Assembly (NCBI GenBank): GCA_035506275.1
Contig: DATJPT010000003.1
Span: 176,594 to 240,593, forward strand
Source of the DNA: Bacteroidota bacterium
GTDB lineage: Bacteria > Bacteroidota > Ignavibacteria > UBA10030 > UBA8401
Length of the DNA stretch: 64,000 bases
Direction: 5' to 3'
This document shows positions 60,896 through 64,000 of the stretch, one piece after another. The notes under the pieces are model-generated. The model was not told the origin of the DNA, searched no databases, and worked only from the letters and a program-made list of their open reading frames with translations. Made by a program: the position numbers and the translations under genes. Position 1 is the stretch's first letter, and the number at the start of each line of letters is the position of its first letter.

Positions 60896-63673
60896 ATGCT
60901 ACGTCAATACCATGCGATCCTCCTTTTGTTACTCATCATTATTGCGCAGGAAACATTCTCCGGCACGATCAAAGGAAACGTAAGGGAGAGCAAAACGAAA
61001 TTGGCGATCGCCGGTGCATCCGTTTTCATTGAGGGAACAACGTACGGAACCGTCAGCGACACGAGTGGAGATTATATTATTCGGAATGTGCCGGCAGGAG
61101 AGTACGAGATCGTTGTGCGCATCCTTGGATTTGCCGCCAAAGAGGAGAGCATCACCGTAGACGAAGGGTCTTCTGTATTGGTCCAAAATTTCTCGCTGAA
61201 AGAAAAGCTCATCACTCTGGGCGAATCCGTCGTCACCGCAAGAGCGAACAATGAACTTGAAACTACGGCCCGGGCAACGGAAAAGACCGCAGCCAATCTT
61301 GTCAACGTCATCTCCGCGCAGACGATCGAGCAGTCAACCGACAGAACTGCTGCGGACGTCCTTCAGCGCGTTTCGGGCATGTCGCTCATCCGAGACCAGG
61401 GAGAGGGACGCTATGTGGTGATGAGAGGGCTCGCGCAACAGTACAATAATACGTTGGTTGACGGCATCAAAATTCCTAGTCCCGAATCAAAAGACCGCTT
61501 CGTGCCGATGGACATTTTCCCGTCCGGCCTCTTTGAGCGGATTGAGGTAACAAAGTCGCTGACTCCCGACATCGCGGGGGACGCGATCGGCGGTTCGACC
61601 GACCTGATGCTGAGGGAAGCTCCCGACCGGTTCGTCTTCAACTTCAACGCTGCGAGCGGATCGACATCGGGCGTGCTTGGAAATTCGTTCAGCTCATTCA
61701 ACAGAAGCGCGGTCCCCGAACTCGATCCCGAGCGGCTTCATGGAACGGTGAGCGATTCGGATCCCACCACTGAACTCAAACCAAGGTACAATCCGTCAAG
61801 TGCAGATTTTTCCATCGCCAACCTGAAATTTACCAACGCCCCCGCTCCTGCGGACGGTCTCTTTTCCGCTCTTGTCGGGGACCGTTTTTTCGATAACAGG
61901 CTCGGACTCATGGCTGCCGGCAGTTTTCAAAATACCTATAACGAAGTGCACACCGACATTTACTCTCTAGGTTCCGACATCAACACCATCGACAGTCAGG
62001 GACATCTGATTCCGTACGCTTCCACCTACAATAACCAAAACTATTACGTCAATAAAACCCGGGGCGGTGCAGTTGCGAAGGGAGACTTCATCGCCGATGA
62101 AGGACAAGAGCTTTCTGCAACGTATATGTACGTCCGCCAGGAAGAGGCACAGACCCGGCATGCACTCCAGATAGAGATCGACGGTTCACGAGGGGCCAAC
62201 GATCTGACCTACACCAACCGGTCGGCGTTGCGCATCCAGGATATCTCCAGTGTTTCGCTTTCGGGGAGCCATTTTTCGACGTCTCCTTTTTCATTGAACT
62301 GGACGCTCAACTATACCGATGCGCTGCAGGACCGTCCCGACGAGGCCGAGTATTCGATCCTGCAGAACTATGATGCGAACGGAAAGCTCGAACCATTTCA
62401 GGGGCTCGGAGACATCACCCATTCATGGAGAAAGAACGACGATCATCAGAACCTCGGCAAGCTCGACGCAACCTGGCATCTGACATCGGACGGGATGCAT
62501 ACGATTCAGGCGGGTTTCGTCGCTCAAAAACTCAATCGCGTCAATTACGAAGACGACTATCAATTGAATCCGTCGATCATCAACGGGAGAACGCAGACGT
62601 TCACGTCAATCGACAGCGCCAAAACCACCGTATTCGGTTACGGGAGCACTTCGGGGACAACGGTCTATGGATATCAGAATTACAAAGCAAGCGAGCTCCT
62701 TCTTGCTTCATACCTGCAATACACATTGATCTTTGACAGACTTCAAATTCTTACCGGGGTCAGATGGGAGAATGCGCAGGATAAGTATTTCACGAGTGCT
62801 TCTGCTTCATTTACGGAGCAGCAAAACGACGTGAAGATGGTCAATGTTCTTCCGGGAATCCATTTCCGTTATGAATTCACGCCGGACCAAATCGGACGAC
62901 TCTCGGTCGCACAATCGCTCAGCCGGCCGAGCTACTTTGACCTCGTTCCGGCCGTCGACCGGCTGGATGAAAGTCAGTCGCAGGGGAATCCCAATCTCCG
63001 GCCTGCCAGGGCTACAAACATCGACCTTCGCTATGAATACTATCCGGATGCTTCGGATGCCTTCTCCGCGGGGTTGTATTACAAGAGGATCATCGATCCG
63101 ATCGAAGATCAATTTCAGTCCGTCGGCGTTCTTCTGGTCACAACGAAGGGGAACGGAGACCCGGCGAAAGTCTATGGCTTTGAAGGGGTAGCGTCCAAAC
63201 ATTTCGGCGGCCTCGGGATCACGGCAAATTACAGCTATGTCTTTTCGCAAATCACGAGCACGAAGCAGGTCTCAGCAGAGGACATTTACGGCGATCTCGT
63301 TCAATCGTACTATCAGCAAAAACGCCCGCTGCAATCTCAATCCCCTCAGATCGTCAACGTCACGCTTTCATACGTAAGCCCGGCATGGGGGACGTCGGGA
63401 AACCTCTCCTACAATTATACGGGTAAGAGTTTGCTCGCGGTCAGCAGGCTGGACGGCTACGACACCTATCAGGACGGCGTCAGCGAACTCGATCTTTCCG
63501 CCGACCAGCAGTTGTTTTCCAGCATGAAGATCAGCATCAAAGTGATCAATCTCACAAACTCAAAAGCCGTCACAGAAGTTGTGTCCGGCCAATATGTTCA
63601 GCATTCGCCGATCGTGATCGAAAGAGATCTGAACAAAATTCGCGGCTCGATCGGAATCAGCTACAAACTTTAA
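60896..63673 (+). CDS. TonB-dependent outer-membrane receptor with carboxypeptidase-regulatory domain
   Basis: 925 residues. Signal peptide about 1-22; CarboxypepD_reg-like domain about 23-105 (GTIKGNVRESKTKLAIAGAS); plug domain about 115-240 with RTAADVLQRVSGMSLIRDQG and MRGLAQQYNNTLVDG; then a beta-barrel to the C-terminus (ends RGSIGISYKL). No TonB box can be fixed by eye. Resembles the TonB-Xanthomonas/Caulobacter type used for oligosaccharides or other large ligands in FCB and proteobacteria. The ligand is unknown. A secreted protein gene follows after 54 bases. Confidence 0.92.
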   Translation: MLRQYHAILLLLLIIIAQETFSGTIKGNVRESKTKLAIAGASVFIEGTTYGTVSDTSGDYIIRNVPAGEYEIVVRILGFAAKEESITVDEGSSVLVQNFSLKEKLITLGESVVTARANNELETTARATEKTAANLVNVISAQTIEQSTDRTAADVLQRVSGMSLIRDQGEGRYVVMRGLAQQYNNTLVDGIKIPSPESKDRFVPMDIFPSGLFERIEVTKSLTPDIAGDAIGGSTDLMLREAPDRFVFNFNAASGSTSGVLGNSFSSFNRSAVPELDPERLHGTVSDSDPTTELKPRYNPSSADFSIANLKFTNAPAPADGLFSALVGDRFFDNRLGLMAAGSFQNTYNEVHTDIYSLGSDINTIDSQGHLIPYASTYNNQNYYVNKTRGGAVAKGDFIADEGQELSATYMYVRQEEAQTRHALQIEIDGSRGANDLTYTNRSALRIQDISSVSLSGSHFSTSPFSLNWTLNYTDALQDRPDEAEYSILQNYDANGKLEPFQGLGDITHSWRKNDDHQNLGKLDATWHLTSDGMHTIQAGFVAQKLNRVNYEDDYQLNPSIINGRTQTFTSIDSAKTTVFGYGSTSGTTVYGYQNYKASELLLASYLQYTLIFDRLQILTGVRWENAQDKYFTSASASFTEQQNDVKMVNVLPGIHFRYEFTPDQIGRLSVAQSLSRPSYFDLVPAVDRLDESQSQGNPNLRPARATNIDLRYEYYPDASDAFSAGLYYKRIIDPIEDQFQSVGVLLVTTKGNGDPAKVYGFEGVASKHFGGLGITANYSYVFSQITSTKQVSAEDIYGDLVQSYYQQKRPLQSQSPQIVNVTLSYVSPAWGTSGNLSYNYTGKSLLAVSRLDGYDTYQDGVSELDLSADQQLFSSMKISIKVINLTNSKAVTEVVSGQYVQHSPIVIERDLNKIRGSIGISYKL

Positions 63674-63727
63674 TCTGCCATCGACAATAAGCCAATTCAT
63701 TACCTCAAAAAACAAAAGGAGAACCAT

Positions 63728-64000
63728 ATGTCCAAGGTGATTACAACAATGCTTTTCTTTTTCGTACTGGGAACGGCTTACTCGGATACTCCGCTGCATT
63801 CGATCCTTACGGGATCGGTCAAAGGGACGACGCTTCCCAATCATACGTACGTTATTCTGGACAGTATCAGTGTGAATGTTGGAGACACGTTAACGGTGAG
63901 TGCTGGGGACACGTTGATCATGGCGAACCCGTTGGGATGGATCCATGTGCTGGGGACGTTTATCTGCGACGGGACGAAAGCGAGCCCGAACTTGATCACG
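63728..64000 (+). CDS. Secreted protein, N-terminal part (cut by window edge)
   Basis: The first 91 codons are visible, with AGGAG six bases before the ATG. Signal peptide about 1-19 (ending GTAYSD), then a beta-rich stretch with repeated VNVGDTLTVSAGDTLI-like Val-Gly-Asp-Thr units and an HVLGTFICDGTKASP segment. This looks like the start of a right-handed beta-helix or similar surface protein common in Bacteroidota/Ignavibacteriota. Function unknown; probably works with the receptor before it. Confidence 0.8.
   Translation, partial: MSKVITTMLFFFVLGTAYSDTPLHSILTGSVKGTTLPNHTYVILDSISVNVGDTLTVSAGDTLIMANPLGWIHVLGTFICDGTKASPNLIT

Noticed and set aside
1..64000. tRNA, rRNA, CRISPR arrays, insertion sequences or prophage genes
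   Set aside because: Looked for cloverleaf-like segments, regular repeats and transposase or integrase motifs; none found.

Overview
The window is chromosomal DNA from a motile, diderm bacterium. About the first 44 kb is one of the densest flagellar regions possible: almost every gene is on the + strand, many with ATGA-type overlaps. It runs cheB, flgBC, fliEFGHI, fliJ, fliK, flgD, flgE, flbD, fliLMNOPQR, flhBAFG, fliA, a regulatory block (two HDOD proteins and a histidine kinase), flgFG, flgAHI, flgJ, flgN, flgKL, motAB, fliW, csrA, a second motAB and a receiver/HD-GYP-like protein. P- and L-ring genes (flgI, flgH) and a TonB-dependent receptor show an outer membrane. The receptor's carboxypeptidase-regulatory N-terminus, the TPR/transglutaminase secreted protein and the truncated secreted protein at the right edge resemble proteins of the Bacteroidota/Chlorobiota/Ignavibacteriota (FCB) group. 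That lineage is an inference from gene style only.

Layout: 1-1.4 kb chemotaxis methylesterase; 1.4-14.1 kb rod, MS-ring, export ATPase and hook-assembly genes behind a sigma-54-type promoter; 14.1-15.9 kb flgE with a structured leader; 16-26 kb switch, export gate and FlhF/FlhG behind a second sigma-54-type promoter; 26-30 kb regulators (sigma-28, an HDOD protein carrying a sigma-70 region 4-like tail, a second HDOD protein, a GAF histidine kinase); 30-38.7 kb distal rod, rings, hook-filament junction; 38.7-43.8 kb two stator pairs, FliW/CsrA and a signalling protein. Flagellin, fliD, fliS, cheA/cheY/cheW and the expected sigma-54 activator are not in the window.

From 44 kb the content changes to envelope functions: a large secreted TPR/transglutaminase protein, a secreted GH31 glycosidase, and a minus-strand pair that looks like the ornithine-lipid acyltransferases OlsB and OlsA. 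A tightly coupled + strand cassette at 52-60 kb follows (flippase-like membrane protein, GT-B transferase, SpsF-type cytidylyltransferase, split transketolase, class III aminotransferase, SDR, NeuB-like synthase, fatty-acid hydroxylase). It looks built to make and activate an unusual acidic sugar for surface glycans or flagellin. The window ends with a TonB receptor and the start of a secreted protein.

Most likely logic: the histidine kinase and a sigma-54 activator encoded elsewhere would drive hook-basal-body genes, FliA the filament genes, and FliW/CsrA translation of selected flagellar mRNAs. The most unusual elements are the HDOD-sigma4 fusion, the switch-like flgE leader and the transketolase-containing acidic-sugar cassette. 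No tRNA, rRNA, CRISPR array or insertion sequence was seen, and no gap between genes exceeds 300 bases.
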